Shown here one piece after another: positions 15,552 to 23,710 of a stretch of DNA of 64,000 bases. Made by a program: the position numbers and the translations under genes. The stretch's first letter is position 1, and the number at the start of each line of letters is the position of its first letter. Source of the DNA: Falsiroseomonas sp051860665 (GTDB taxonomy: Bacteria; Pseudomonadota; Alphaproteobacteria; Acetobacterales; Acetobacteraceae); contig NZ_JBHYDM010000008.1 in NCBI RefSeq assembly GCF_051860665.1, forward strand, positions 136,581 through 200,580, in the 5' to 3' direction. The notes below the pieces were generated by a model. It worked only from the letters and a program-made list of their open reading frames with translations, searched no databases and was not told the DNA's origin.

Positions 15552-16924
15552 GCGCCGTGCTGACACGCTTCGACAAGGCGGCGATGGTCGCGGCGCTGGG
15601 TGACGTGCCCTGGTCCGATGCGCCGGCACAGCTGAAGCTGAAATCGCGCGACTTCTACTGGTTCAGCCCGGTGCTGGCGGAAAAGCTGGATGCCTGCCGC
15701 GCCGATCTCGTCGTGATGCCGCGCGACGAGGCCGATGTGATCCGCATCGCCGCCGCCTGCGCCCGGCTGCGTGTGCCGCTGGTGGTGCGCGGCGCCGGCA
15801 CCGGCAATTACGGCCAGGCGACGCCCTTCTTCGGCGGCGTGGTGATGGAGATGACCGGCCTGAACCGCCTGCGCTGGATCGAGCCGGGGCGCATCCGCGC
15901 CCAGGTCGGCATCCGCATCGCGGCCCTGGATGCGCTGGCGCGCAAGCAGGGGCAGGAGCTGCGCCACCACCCCTCCACCAAGCGCCTGTCCACCATCGGC
16001 GGCTATTTTGCGGGCGGCTCCGGCGGCGTGGGTTCCGTCAGCCATGGCGGGCTGCGGGAGCCGGGCAATCTGCTCGGCGCGCGCGTCATCACCGTGGAGG
16101 AAACGCCGCGCATCATCGAGCTGCGCGGCCAGGACACCGGCCTGGTGAACCGCACCTTCGGCAGCACCGGCATCGTGACGGAGATCGAGATGCCGCTCGA
16201 TCCCGTGCGGCCCTGGCAGGATGTGCTGGTCAGCTTCCCGGAGATCAACGCCGCGCTGCGCTTCGGCCGCGCGTTGGCGGAGGCGCCGGGGATCGCCAAG
16301 AAGCTGGTCAGCCTGCTCGGCGCGCCCACCGTCGCGTTGATGGCGCCGCTGCGCGCGCTGGTGCCGCCGGGGCGCGACGTGGTGCCCTGCATGGTGGATG
16401 CGGCGCATCTGCCGGCGCTGCGCGACCTGGCCGCGGCGCATGGCGGCCGCATCGATTTCACCGCGGACAGTCTGGAGGCGGAGACCGATCCGGCCCGCAC
16501 GCCGGTCTTCGAATTCACCTATGGCCATACCACGCTGCATGCGCTGAAGACCGACAAGGCCATCACCTATCTGCAGAGCCTCTACGACATCGACCGCGCC
16601 GAGCAGCAATGGGCCGCCGTGCAGGCACGTTTTCCCGGGCAGGTGCTGGCGCATTTCGAATTCATGATCTGGGAAGGCCGGACCGCGCTGAGCGGCGTGC
16701 ACCTGATCCGCTGGTTGGATGCGGCGCATCTGCAATCCGTCATGGATTTCCATGAATCCATCGGCGCCTTTGTTGCCAACCCGCATGTCTCCACGGTGGA
16801 GGATGGCAGCCGCTACAAGCTCGCGCCCGGTGACCAGCTGCGCTTCAAGGCGGAGGTCGATCCGCGTGGCCTGCTGAACCCCGGCAAGATGCGAAGCTAT
16901 GTCCCGCAGGAGGAAGCCGCGTGA
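15548..16924 (+). CDS. FAD-binding PCMH-type oxidoreductase
   Basis: 458 residues. The FAD-binding domain shows DLVVMPRDEADVIRIAAACA, PLVVRGAGTGNYGQATPF and the HPSTKRLSTIGGYFAGGSGG loop; the C-terminal domain ends PRGLLNPGKMRSY, a motif common to glycolate-oxidase/GlcD-like FAD enzymes. It is the intact paralogue of the prophage-disrupted gene at 10883-12001. It overlaps the permease and the dioxygenase at its ends. It probably oxidises a hydroxylated or carboxylated substrate brought in by the transporter; substrate unknown. Confidence 0.85.
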   Translation: MSAVLTRFDKAAMVAALGDVPWSDAPAQLKLKSRDFYWFSPVLAEKLDACRADLVVMPRDEADVIRIAAACARLRVPLVVRGAGTGNYGQATPFFGGVVMEMTGLNRLRWIEPGRIRAQVGIRIAALDALARKQGQELRHHPSTKRLSTIGGYFAGGSGGVGSVSHGGLREPGNLLGARVITVEETPRIIELRGQDTGLVNRTFGSTGIVTEIEMPLDPVRPWQDVLVSFPEINAALRFGRALAEAPGIAKKLVSLLGAPTVALMAPLRALVPPGRDVVPCMVDAAHLPALRDLAAAHGGRIDFTADSLEAETDPARTPVFEFTYGHTTLHALKTDKAITYLQSLYDIDRAEQQWAAVQARFPGQVLAHFEFMIWEGRTALSGVHLIRWLDAAHLQSVMDFHESIGAFVANPHVSTVEDGSRYKLAPGDQLRFKAEVDPRGLLNPGKMRSYVPQEEAA

Positions 16925-17865
16925 TCATCTACAAGCCGCCCGCCGCCGCCGCCTCCATCCCCGTCATCGACATCGGCGGCCTCACCTCGGCCGAGCCCGC
17001 CGCGCGCAAGGATGTCGCCTGGCGGATCCACAAGGCCTGCCGCGACACGGGCTTCTTCTACGCCGCCAATCACGGCATTCCGCAGCGCCTGCTGGACGGC
17101 CAGTTCGCCGCCGCCCGCGCCTTCTTCGCCAGGCCGCTCGCGGAGAAGATGGCGGTGCAGTTCCGCCCCGGCGCGCATAATCGCGGCTACGAGGCGATGC
17201 AGCGCCAGCGCCTCGACGAAGGCTCCCCGCCCGATCTGAAGGAGAGCTTCATGTTCGCGGGCGAGGCGCCGGACGGCCCGCGCAATCTCTGGCCGGAGGG
17301 CATGCCCGAATTCCGCGCCCAGATGGAATGCTACCATGATGCGGTGACCTCGCTGGTCGACCGGCTGATGCGCGCCTTCGCCCTCTCGCTCGATCTCTCG
17401 GAGAGCTACTTTGCTGATGGCTTCGTCGGCGTGAAGCCCTCGGTACGCCTGCTGCACTACCCGCCGCATCCGAAGGACGCCGCCTTCAACCAGCTGGGCG
17501 CCGGCGCGCATACCGACTGGGGCGCGCTGACGCTGTTGCTGCAGGATGATGCGGGGGGTCTCGAGGTCTGCAATGCGGAGGGGCAGTGGATCGCCGCCCG
17601 GCCGATCCCCGGCACTTTCATCGTCAATCTCGGCGACATGGTGCGGCGCTGGACCAATGACCTGTACCAATCGACGCCGCATCGCGTGGTGAATGCCATG
17701 AGCGGGCGAGACCGCTATTCCTGCGCCGCCTTCTACAGCCCGCGCCGCGACTATGTGGTGCGCTGCCTGCCCACCTGCCTGCCGGAAGCCGGCCCACCGC
17801 ATTACGCGCCCTGCACCACGGGCGAGCACATGGATGAGATGGTGCGGCGGACCTACGGCGGGTGA
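16921..17865 (+). CDS. 2-oxoglutarate/Fe(II)-dependent dioxygenase (isopenicillin-N-synthase-like)
   Basis: 314 residues starting at a GTG that overlaps the previous stop. The N-terminal DIOX domain (IPVIDIGG, CRDTGFFYAANHGI) precedes the cupin core with the iron triad H197 and D199 (GAHTDWGALT) and H254 (STPHRVV). R265 and S267 (RYS) are placed to bind 2-oxoglutarate. The enzyme would hydroxylate or otherwise oxidise a small substrate. Downstream CocE-like and upstream FAD-enzyme genes suggest a shared degradative route. Confidence 0.9.
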   Translation: MIIYKPPAAAASIPVIDIGGLTSAEPAARKDVAWRIHKACRDTGFFYAANHGIPQRLLDGQFAAARAFFARPLAEKMAVQFRPGAHNRGYEAMQRQRLDEGSPPDLKESFMFAGEAPDGPRNLWPEGMPEFRAQMECYHDAVTSLVDRLMRAFALSLDLSESYFADGFVGVKPSVRLLHYPPHPKDAAFNQLGAGAHTDWGALTLLLQDDAGGLEVCNAEGQWIAARPIPGTFIVNLGDMVRRWTNDLYQSTPHRVVNAMSGRDRYSCAAFYSPRRDYVVRCLPTCLPEAGPPHYAPCTTGEHMDEMVRRTYGG

Positions 17866-19469
17866 CACCGGAGACGCTGTCGATGCGCACGCGGGACGGC
17901 GTGCGCCTGGATGCGGATGTCTGGCGCCCCGCAACGCCCGGCCCGCATCCCGTTCTGCTGATGCGCCAGCCTTATGGTCGGCGCATCGCCTCCACCGTCG
18001 TCTTCGCGCATCCGGCCTGGTATGCGGCCCAGAACTATATCGTGGTGATCCAGGATGTGCGCGGCAGCGGCACCTCCGAAGGCGATTTCCTCGCCTATGA
18101 TCGCGAGGCGGAGGATGGCGCGGATGCCATCGCCTGGGCGGCCGCGCTGCCAGGCGCGGATGGCCAGGTTGCGATGTACGGCTTCTCCTATCAGGGCGCC
18201 GCGCAGTTATTGGCGCTCTCGCAACAGCCGCCGGCGCTGCGCGCGATCTCGCCGGCCATGGCGAGCTGGGATCTGTATGCGGAGAAGGCGCGCGACAAGG
18301 ACGCCTTCCTGCTGGCGGGTAATGCCTATTGGGCGGCGCAGGTCGCGGCCATCCAGGCGCGGCGCGCGGGGGATGCGGCGGCCTATGCCGAACTTGCCGC
18401 GTCGGGGCCGGAGATGTTTGCCGGGCCGTTGCCCGCGGCGCCGGCGCTGCTCGATCGCCACAAGGCGCTGCACCACTACGAGCTCTGGCGCGATGCGCCG
18501 GCCGGGGACACGTACTGGACGCGCGCCTCCGCCGCAGCGGCGATCGGCGCGGCGCGGCCCGAAATCCCCACGCTCTGGGTCGGCGGCTGGTTCGACTATC
18601 ACCTGGATGGCACGCTGGCGGGCTTCGCGGCGCTGTCGCAGGGGCATGCGGAGAACTGGCTCGTCATCGGCCCCTGGCCGCATCTCGCCTGGTCGCCGCA
18701 GGGCGCCGGCACCGATTTCGGGCCGGCGGCGCTGAGCGATATCGACGCGATGCAGGTCGCGCTCTTCGACCATGTGCTGAAGGGCCATGACGCGCCGGGC
18801 TGGATGGCGGAGGGTCGCGTGCGGATCTTCGACCTCGGCCTGCGCGTCTGGCGCTGTTTTCACGACGTCCCGCGGCCGGCGTTGCGGCCGCTGTATCTGG
18901 CCGGCGATGGTCGCGCCGCGGTGCGGGAGGGGGAACTGGCCAATGCGCCGCCCGCGCAGCCGGTGTGGGAGCATGTGACGCACGACCCCTGGCGTCCCGT
19001 CCCCGCACTCGGCCTGCACCACACCAGCCCCGCCTGGTGCGACCGTGCCGCGGTCGATGCGCGCTTCGATGTCGCCTGCTTCACCACGGAACCGCTGGCC
19101 GCACCGCTCGACCTGATCGGCGTGCCGGAGCTGGTGCTGGATCTGGCGGCGAATGCGCCGAGCTTCGATGTCAGCGCCACGCTCTGCCTGGTGACGCCGG
19201 AGGGTTGCAGTTTCGCACTTTCCCAGGCGCATGCCGTGGTGACGCGGCCGGGCGTGCTGCGGCTGAAGCTGCGCGCGCTTTGCATCACGCTGCAGCCGGG
19301 GCAAAGGCTGCGCCTGTCGCTGGCCGGCGCCTGCTTCCCCGCCTATCCTGTGAACCCCGGCACGGGCACGGATCCCCGCGCGGCGACGGGGGCGGAGGCG
19401 CTGCCCATCACGCTCGCCCTGCGCTGCGGCGGGCCTTCGCCATCGCATCTGCTGCTGCCGGTGATGTGA
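17862..19469 (+). CDS. CocE/NonD-family hydrolase (X-Pro dipeptidyl-peptidase S15 type)
   Basis: 535 residues. The N-terminal hydrolase domain begins MRTRDGVRLDADVWRPA, typical of CocE-like acyl hydrolases, with VVIQDVRGSGTSEG and nucleophile S109 in MYGFSYQGAA. A C-terminal jelly-roll domain with VGVPELVLDL and LRLSLAGACFPAYPVNPGTG completes the family layout. A GTG at 17862 overlaps the upstream stop; an ATG at 17883 is an alternative start and closer to the usual N terminus. Such enzymes hydrolyse esters or amides. Its last 62 bases overlap the end of the convergent arsJ gene. Confidence 0.86.
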   Translation: MTPETLSMRTRDGVRLDADVWRPATPGPHPVLLMRQPYGRRIASTVVFAHPAWYAAQNYIVVIQDVRGSGTSEGDFLAYDREAEDGADAIAWAAALPGADGQVAMYGFSYQGAAQLLALSQQPPALRAISPAMASWDLYAEKARDKDAFLLAGNAYWAAQVAAIQARRAGDAAAYAELAASGPEMFAGPLPAAPALLDRHKALHHYELWRDAPAGDTYWTRASAAAAIGAARPEIPTLWVGGWFDYHLDGTLAGFAALSQGHAENWLVIGPWPHLAWSPQGAGTDFGPAALSDIDAMQVALFDHVLKGHDAPGWMAEGRVRIFDLGLRVWRCFHDVPRPALRPLYLAGDGRAAVREGELANAPPAQPVWEHVTHDPWRPVPALGLHHTSPAWCDRAAVDARFDVACFTTEPLAAPLDLIGVPELVLDLAANAPSFDVSATLCLVTPEGCSFALSQAHAVVTRPGVLRLKLRALCITLQPGQRLRLSLAGACFPAYPVNPGTGTDPRAATGAEALPITLALRCGGPSPSHLLLPVM

Positions 19470-20730
19470 GGGGCAGCGCGAGCGTGACCAGCCAGCAGGT
19501 GAGCAGCATGGCGGCCGAGCCGAGCAGGCAGGCCGTCAGCCCGCCCGCCTGGTACAGCAGGCCGGAGAGCAGCGTGCCACCGAAACGGCCGACGGCATTG
19601 GCGGCGTAGTAGAAGCCCACATCCTCCGCCGCCTTCTCGGACCCCGCATAGGCGAGCACGAGATAGGAGTGGATGGAGGAGTTCACCGCGAAGGCAAAGC
19701 CGAAGAGGCAGAGGCCGATCACCACGAGCCAATCGCTTCGCGCAAGATCGGCCCATAGACCCGCGACGATGGCGACCGGCACCAGCGCCAGCAGCAGCGA
19801 CCACAGCCGCGCCGCCGGCACTTCGGTGGCGAGCCCGTCCTCGCTGCGCCTGACCAAGGCGGGCGCGGCCGCCTGCACCAGCCCATAGCCGATGGTCCAG
19901 ATGGCGAGGAAGCCGCCGACCATCGAAAAAGTCCAGCCGGAGGCGTAGAGGAAGACCGGCAGCCCGACGACGAACCAGACATCCCGCGCGCCGAACAGCA
20001 CCACGCGTGCCGCTGCCAGCAGGTTGACGCCCCGATTCTTGGCAAACAGTTCCTTCGCGGACCTGGACGCGCGGGCCTTGCCCATCAGCTGCGGCAGCGA
20101 GAGCAGAACGCCCGCGAGCACGCCGCCGAGCAGCGCCGCCATCAGCCAGAGCGCAGCGCGGAAGCCCATCGCCTCCAGCAACAGCCCGCCGAGGAAGAAG
20201 CCCAATCCCTTCATGGCGTTCTTGCTGCCGGTGAACCAGGCGACCCAGCGGAACAATTGCGCCGACGCGTCACCCCGCGTCCGATCGTCGGAGGGCGAAG
20301 CCCGGAGGCGTGAATCGGCCGCGCCGCCGAAGGCGGCATCATGGGTCAGCTTGATGGCGGATTTGCTGGCGGTCTTCGTCAGGTCCTTCGCGACGCCACA
20401 GACCCCCTGCGCCAGCACGACCCAGGCGACGGACAGCGCCATGCCCCAGTCCGGCGAGAGCGCCGACAGCAGAAGAAAGCCCGCGATCTGCGCCGAAAGC
20501 CCCACGGCCAGCATGCGCGCGATGCCGAAGCGCGTCGCCAGCCAGCCACCGATGAGGTTCGCGCCGATCCCCGCTGCCTCATACAGCAGGAACAGGAAGG
20601 CCAGCGTGAAGGGCGAGAAGCCCAGGCGGAAGAAATGCAGCAGCACCAGCATCCGCAGGGCGCCGTCCGTCAGGGTGAAGCCCCAATAGGCGGCGGTGAC
20701 GATGGCGTAGTTGCGGGTGCCGGCATTCAC
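19408..20730 (-). CDS. arsJ: organoarsenical efflux MFS transporter ArsJ
   Basis: 440 residues, 12 predicted membrane segments. ArsJ exports 1-arseno-3-phosphoglycerate, an unstable product made from arsenate and glyceraldehyde 3-phosphate, which falls apart outside and so removes arsenate. Family marks seen are RNYAIVTAAYWGFTLTDGAL at the N terminus, KDLTKTASKSAIKL, and TGSKNAMKGLGFFLGGLLLE. A stretch of about 25 residues (AAFGGAADSRLRASPSDDRT and what follows) sits between these two and is not expected in the family; see the repeat entry. The gene starts four bases into the end of the GAPDH gene, its enzymatic partner, and ends inside the convergent hydrolase gene. Confidence 0.9.
   Translation of the reverse strand: MNAGTRNYAIVTAAYWGFTLTDGALRMLVLLHFFRLGFSPFTLAFLFLLYEAAGIGANLIGGWLATRFGIARMLAVGLSAQIAGFLLLSALSPDWGMALSVAWVVLAQGVCGVAKDLTKTASKSAIKLTHDAAFGGAADSRLRASPSDDRTRGDASAQLFRWVAWFTGSKNAMKGLGFFLGGLLLEAMGFRAALWLMAALLGGVLAGVLLSLPQLMGKARASRSAKELFAKNRGVNLLAAARVVLFGARDVWFVVGLPVFLYASGWTFSMVGGFLAIWTIGYGLVQAAAPALVRRSEDGLATEVPAARLWSLLLALVPVAIVAGLWADLARSDWLVVIGLCLFGFAFAVNSSIHSYLVLAYAGSEKAAEDVGFYYAANAVGRFGGTLLSGLLYQAGGLTACLLGSAAMLLTCWLVTLALPLTSPAAADAMAKARRSAGRA
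20264..20340. repeat. in-frame palindrome-rich insertion in arsJ
   Basis: This 77-base stretch contains three small hairpins close together: CCGATCGTCGG (20281-20291), GGGCGAAGCCC (20293-20303) and GCCGCCGAAGGCGGC (20323-20337), plus palindrome GACGCGTC (20264-20271). It codes for the hydrophilic segment inserted between two conserved ArsJ transmembrane parts. It looks like a small palindromic mobile element kept in frame. Boundaries are approximate, and the family comparison is from memory. Confidence 0.5.
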
Positions 20731-21767
20731 AGCCCGACGTGCTCCATATGGCAGGCCAGGTCGACCATGCGGCAGGCATAGCCCATCTCATTGTCATACC
20801 AGGCGTAGATCTTTGCCAGCGTCCCGTCGGTGACCATGGTGCTGGGACCGTCCACGATGCTGCTGCGCGTGTCGCGCGCATAGTCGATGGAGACCAGCGG
20901 CCGCGATTCGAAGCCGAGAATGCCGGCAAGGGGGCCGGCGGCGGCGGCGGCAAACAGCGCGTTCAGCTCCTCCGCTGACGTCGCGCGCTGCAATTCGAAG
21001 ACGCAGTCGGTGAGGGACGCGTTCAGCACCGGCACGCGCACGGCATGCCCGTTCAGCTTGCCGCGCAGCTCGGGATAGATCAGGCCGATGGCCGTCGCGC
21101 TGCCCGTGGTGGTCGGCGACAGCGACAGCATGGCGGAACGCGCGCGCCGCAGATCCTTGTGCGGGGCATCCACCACGCCGTTGGTATTGGTCGGATCATG
21201 CAGCGTGGTGATCTGGCCGTGGCGGATGCCGATCGCCTCCTGCACCACCTTCACCACCGGGGCGAGGCAATTGGTGGTGCAGGAGGCGGCGGTGACGATG
21301 GGATGGCGCGCGGGGTCGTAGAGCTGCTGGTTCACCCCGACGACCACGTTCAGCACGCTGTCGAATCTCACCGGCGCCGCCACGACCACGCGCTTCGCGC
21401 CACGATCGAGATGGCCCTGCAGCGTCTCGGGCGTGAGGAACCTGCCGGTGCATTCCAGCACGAGATCGACGCCGAGATCGCCCCAGGGAATCTCGCCGGG
21501 CTTGGCATGTTCCGAGTAACCGATGCGCTTGCCGCCGATCTGAAGGGTATCGGCTTGGGCGGAAATGTCCGCGCGCCAGCGGCCCTGGACGGAATCGAAT
21601 TCCAGCAGATGGGCGCAGGTGGCAGCACCGCCCTTCACCTCATTCACATGAACCACATCCAGGCGGTTGCCGGCGCGCGGATCCTCCGGCTGGCGTTCCG
21701 CGGCACCCATCGCCGCGCGCAGCGCCAGCCGCCCGATGCGGCCCATGCCATTGATGCCGACCCTCAT
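20727..21767 (-). CDS. ArsJ-associated glyceraldehyde-3-phosphate dehydrogenase
   Basis: 346 residues with the GAPDH fold: NAD-binding GINGMGRIGRL (4-14), the catalytic ASCTTNC with C163, and the C-terminal YDNEMGYACRMVDL close. In arsenic operons this paralogue uses arsenate in place of phosphate to give 1-arseno-3-phosphoglycerate, which ArsJ pumps out. The arrangement gapdh-arsJ with a four-base overlap is the diagnostic pair. It is preceded, again with a four-base overlap, by the ArsR-ArsC fusion gene. It may also act in glycolysis, but the context argues for the arsenic role. Confidence 0.92.
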   Translation of the reverse strand: MRVGINGMGRIGRLALRAAMGAAERQPEDPRAGNRLDVVHVNEVKGGAATCAHLLEFDSVQGRWRADISAQADTLQIGGKRIGYSEHAKPGEIPWGDLGVDLVLECTGRFLTPETLQGHLDRGAKRVVVAAPVRFDSVLNVVVGVNQQLYDPARHPIVTAASCTTNCLAPVVKVVQEAIGIRHGQITTLHDPTNTNGVVDAPHKDLRRARSAMLSLSPTTTGSATAIGLIYPELRGKLNGHAVRVPVLNASLTDCVFELQRATSAEELNALFAAAAAGPLAGILGFESRPLVSIDYARDTRSSIVDGPSTMVTDGTLAKIYAWYDNEMGYACRMVDLACHMEHVGL

Positions 21768-22609
21768 GCCGGCGCCCCCGCCTGCGGCTGCGCCAGCTCA
21801 TCCAGCCGCGCCTTCAGCGCCATGCGGTCCAGGGTCGCGAAGGGCAGGGCGGTGAAAATGCCGAGGCGCCTTTGCAGCGCGGCATAAAGCTCGTTCAGCA
21901 GCGTCGCCCGCTCCGCCGTGCTGCCGCTGAATTTGGCAGGATCCGGCAGCGGCCAGGCGGCCGTCAAGGCGGTGCCGCCGAATTCCGGGCAGGCCTGGCC
22001 GGCCAGCGTGTCACACAGCGCGATGACGAAATCCATGCGCGGCGCCTGCGGTCCGGTGAAGTCATCCCAGCTCTTCGAATGCAGGGCGGAGGTCTCGTGC
22101 CCCAGCGCCTTCAACTGCTGGATCACCTCCGGCAGCGGCCCCTCGGCGGCGGGCTCGGAGCCGGCGGAGAAGGCGCGGAAGCGCCCCTGGCCGATCCTGT
22201 GCAGGATCGCCTCCGCCATGATGGAGCGGGCGGAATTGCGCGTGCAGAGGAACAGCACGTTGAAGACCGGTGGCATGGCATGTGTCTCCGGAAGCAGGCT
22301 CTGCAGGTCGCCGCAGCGCGCGGGCACGCCGTCGCAGCAGGCCTCGGTCAGGAAGCCGATCAGCGAGCGCAGGCGGCCGATCTGCGCGGCATAGATCAGG
22401 CTGCGCCCCTGCCGCGTGGCGGCGACCAGGCCGGCCTGCTCCAGCGCGCGCAGATGGTGGGAGAGGGTGGAGCCCGGCACCGCGAGGTGTTCCGCCAAGG
22501 CGCCGGCAGGAAGGCCGGAGGGCCCGGCCGCCAGCAGCGCCCGCATCAACTCCAGCCGTGTGTCCTGGCCCAGCGCCATGAAGGCGCCGGCCGCGTCGCT
22601 CGTTTCCAT
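21764..22609 (-). CDS. ArsR-type regulator fused to arsenate reductase ArsC
   Basis: 281 residues with two domains. Residues 1-105 are an ArsR/SmtB winged helix (LGQDTRLELMRALLAAGPSG, STLSHHLRALEQAGL) with cysteines C91, C92 and C99 (ACCDGVPARC), similar in spacing to the As(III) site of the Acidithiobacillus-type ArsR. From 115 on is a low-molecular-weight phosphatase-fold ArsC: P-loop CTRNSAR starting at C122, and the redox pair C199 and C207, homologous to the C82/C89 shuttle of thioredoxin-coupled ArsC. It would sense As(III) and reduce As(V). The final part of the reductase is longer than usual. A 57-base gap separates it from the arsO stop. Confidence 0.9.
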   Translation of the reverse strand: METSDAAGAFMALGQDTRLELMRALLAAGPSGLPAGALAEHLAVPGSTLSHHLRALEQAGLVAATRQGRSLIYAAQIGRLRSLIGFLTEACCDGVPARCGDLQSLLPETHAMPPVFNVLFLCTRNSARSIMAEAILHRIGQGRFRAFSAGSEPAAEGPLPEVIQQLKALGHETSALHSKSWDDFTGPQAPRMDFVIALCDTLAGQACPEFGGTALTAAWPLPDPAKFSGSTAERATLLNELYAALQRRLGIFTALPFATLDRMALKARLDELAQPQAGAPA

Positions 22610-22667
22610 GCCTGCCCAATGCCACGCCGGGCGGGATCTGCGGGTGACGATTCGATGAAACCGGAAT
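22610..22667 (-). promoter_or_regulatory. possible internal ars promoter/operator
   Basis: The only real gap in the operon (57 bases) is just upstream of arsR-arsC. It contains an ATTC-N10-GAAT half-site pair at 22650-22667. An internal ArsR-controlled promoter here is plausible but rests only on position and weak symmetry. Confidence 0.3.
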
Positions 22668-23710
22668 TACGGAAGAATTGCCGCCACCACGGCCCGGGCC
22701 GCGCGGGTGACGCCCGCCAGGGTGGCGGAGGCTGCGCCGGTCCAGTCGCCATAGCCCAGCAGCCAGAGGCGTGGTTCCGCCAGCGCCTGGCCCTCGGGGC
22801 TGACCCGCACGCGGCCATCCGCCTCCACCAGGCCGAGCGGCGCCAGATGGTCCAGGGCCGGGCGGAAGCCGGTGCACCAGATGATGGCCTCCGCCGCCAC
22901 GCGCGACCCATCCGCCCAGACCGCGCCCGCGGCTTCGAGCCGGGCAAATGGCGGCAGGCTGTGCAGCACGCGGCGGGCGCGCGCCTCCACTACCGGCGGC
23001 ACCATGACGATATTGCCGAGGCCACCCAGCGGCGGCGGCGCGGGCCTGCCTTCGCGTTCCGCCTGCCATCTTGCGGTGGCGCGGTCGAACAGCACGCGGC
23101 CATCGACGTCATCCGGCAGGAAGACCGGCGGGCGTTCCGTCACCCAGGTGGCGCGGGCGGCGTGGCGGGAGACCTCGGCCAGGATCTGCGCGCCGGAATT
23201 GCCACCGCCGACCACCAGCACGGACTGCCCGGCGAAGTCCGCCGGCCGCCGATACCGGGCGGAATGGATCTGCCGGCCCGCGAAAGCCTCCCGGCCCGGA
23301 ACCTGCGGCACGAAGGGATGGCTCCAGGTGCCGGTGGCGCTGATGACGGCGCGCGCGGTCCAGGCTGCGCCCTCCGCGGCCTCGACGCGCAGGCCTTCGG
23401 CGGCGCGGCGCACGGCGGTCACCTGCACCGGCCGCTGCACCGGCAGGGCGTAGCGCGCCTCATAGGCGGTGAGATAGGCGATGACGGCATCGCGTGGCGG
23501 ATAGCCGCCGCCGGGCGTCGGCGGCATCGGCCAGCCGGGCAGGGAGCTCTGTGCGGCGGGCGAGAAAAGCGTCAGCGACTCCCACCCATGCCGCCAGGCC
23601 CCGCCCGCAGCCGCCCCGGCATCGAGCAGCCGATAGTCCAGCCCGCGGCGCTTGAGGAAATAGCCTGCGGCGAGCCCGGCCTGGCCGGCGCCGATCACCA
23701 GCACGTCCAT
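22667..23710 (-). CDS. arsO: ArsO-family flavin-containing monooxygenase
   Basis: 347 residues. FAD-binding GAGQAGLAAGYFLKRRG at the N terminus, the family-typical WESLTLFSPAAQSSLPGWPM, and the second Rossmann motif VVGGGNSGAQILAE; then IIWCTGFRPAL and a closing GYGDWTGAASATL. This matches the NADPH-dependent ArsO proteins found in arsenic gene clusters, whose reaction is not settled. The start overlaps the arsK stop by one base (TGATG). Confidence 0.8.
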   Translation of the reverse strand: MDVLVIGAGQAGLAAGYFLKRRGLDYRLLDAGAAAGGAWRHGWESLTLFSPAAQSSLPGWPMPPTPGGGYPPRDAVIAYLTAYEARYALPVQRPVQVTAVRRAAEGLRVEAAEGAAWTARAVISATGTWSHPFVPQVPGREAFAGRQIHSARYRRPADFAGQSVLVVGGGNSGAQILAEVSRHAARATWVTERPPVFLPDDVDGRVLFDRATARWQAEREGRPAPPPLGGLGNIVMVPPVVEARARRVLHSLPPFARLEAAGAVWADGSRVAAEAIIWCTGFRPALDHLAPLGLVEADGRVRVSPEGQALAEPRLWLLGYGDWTGAASATLAGVTRAARAVVAAILP

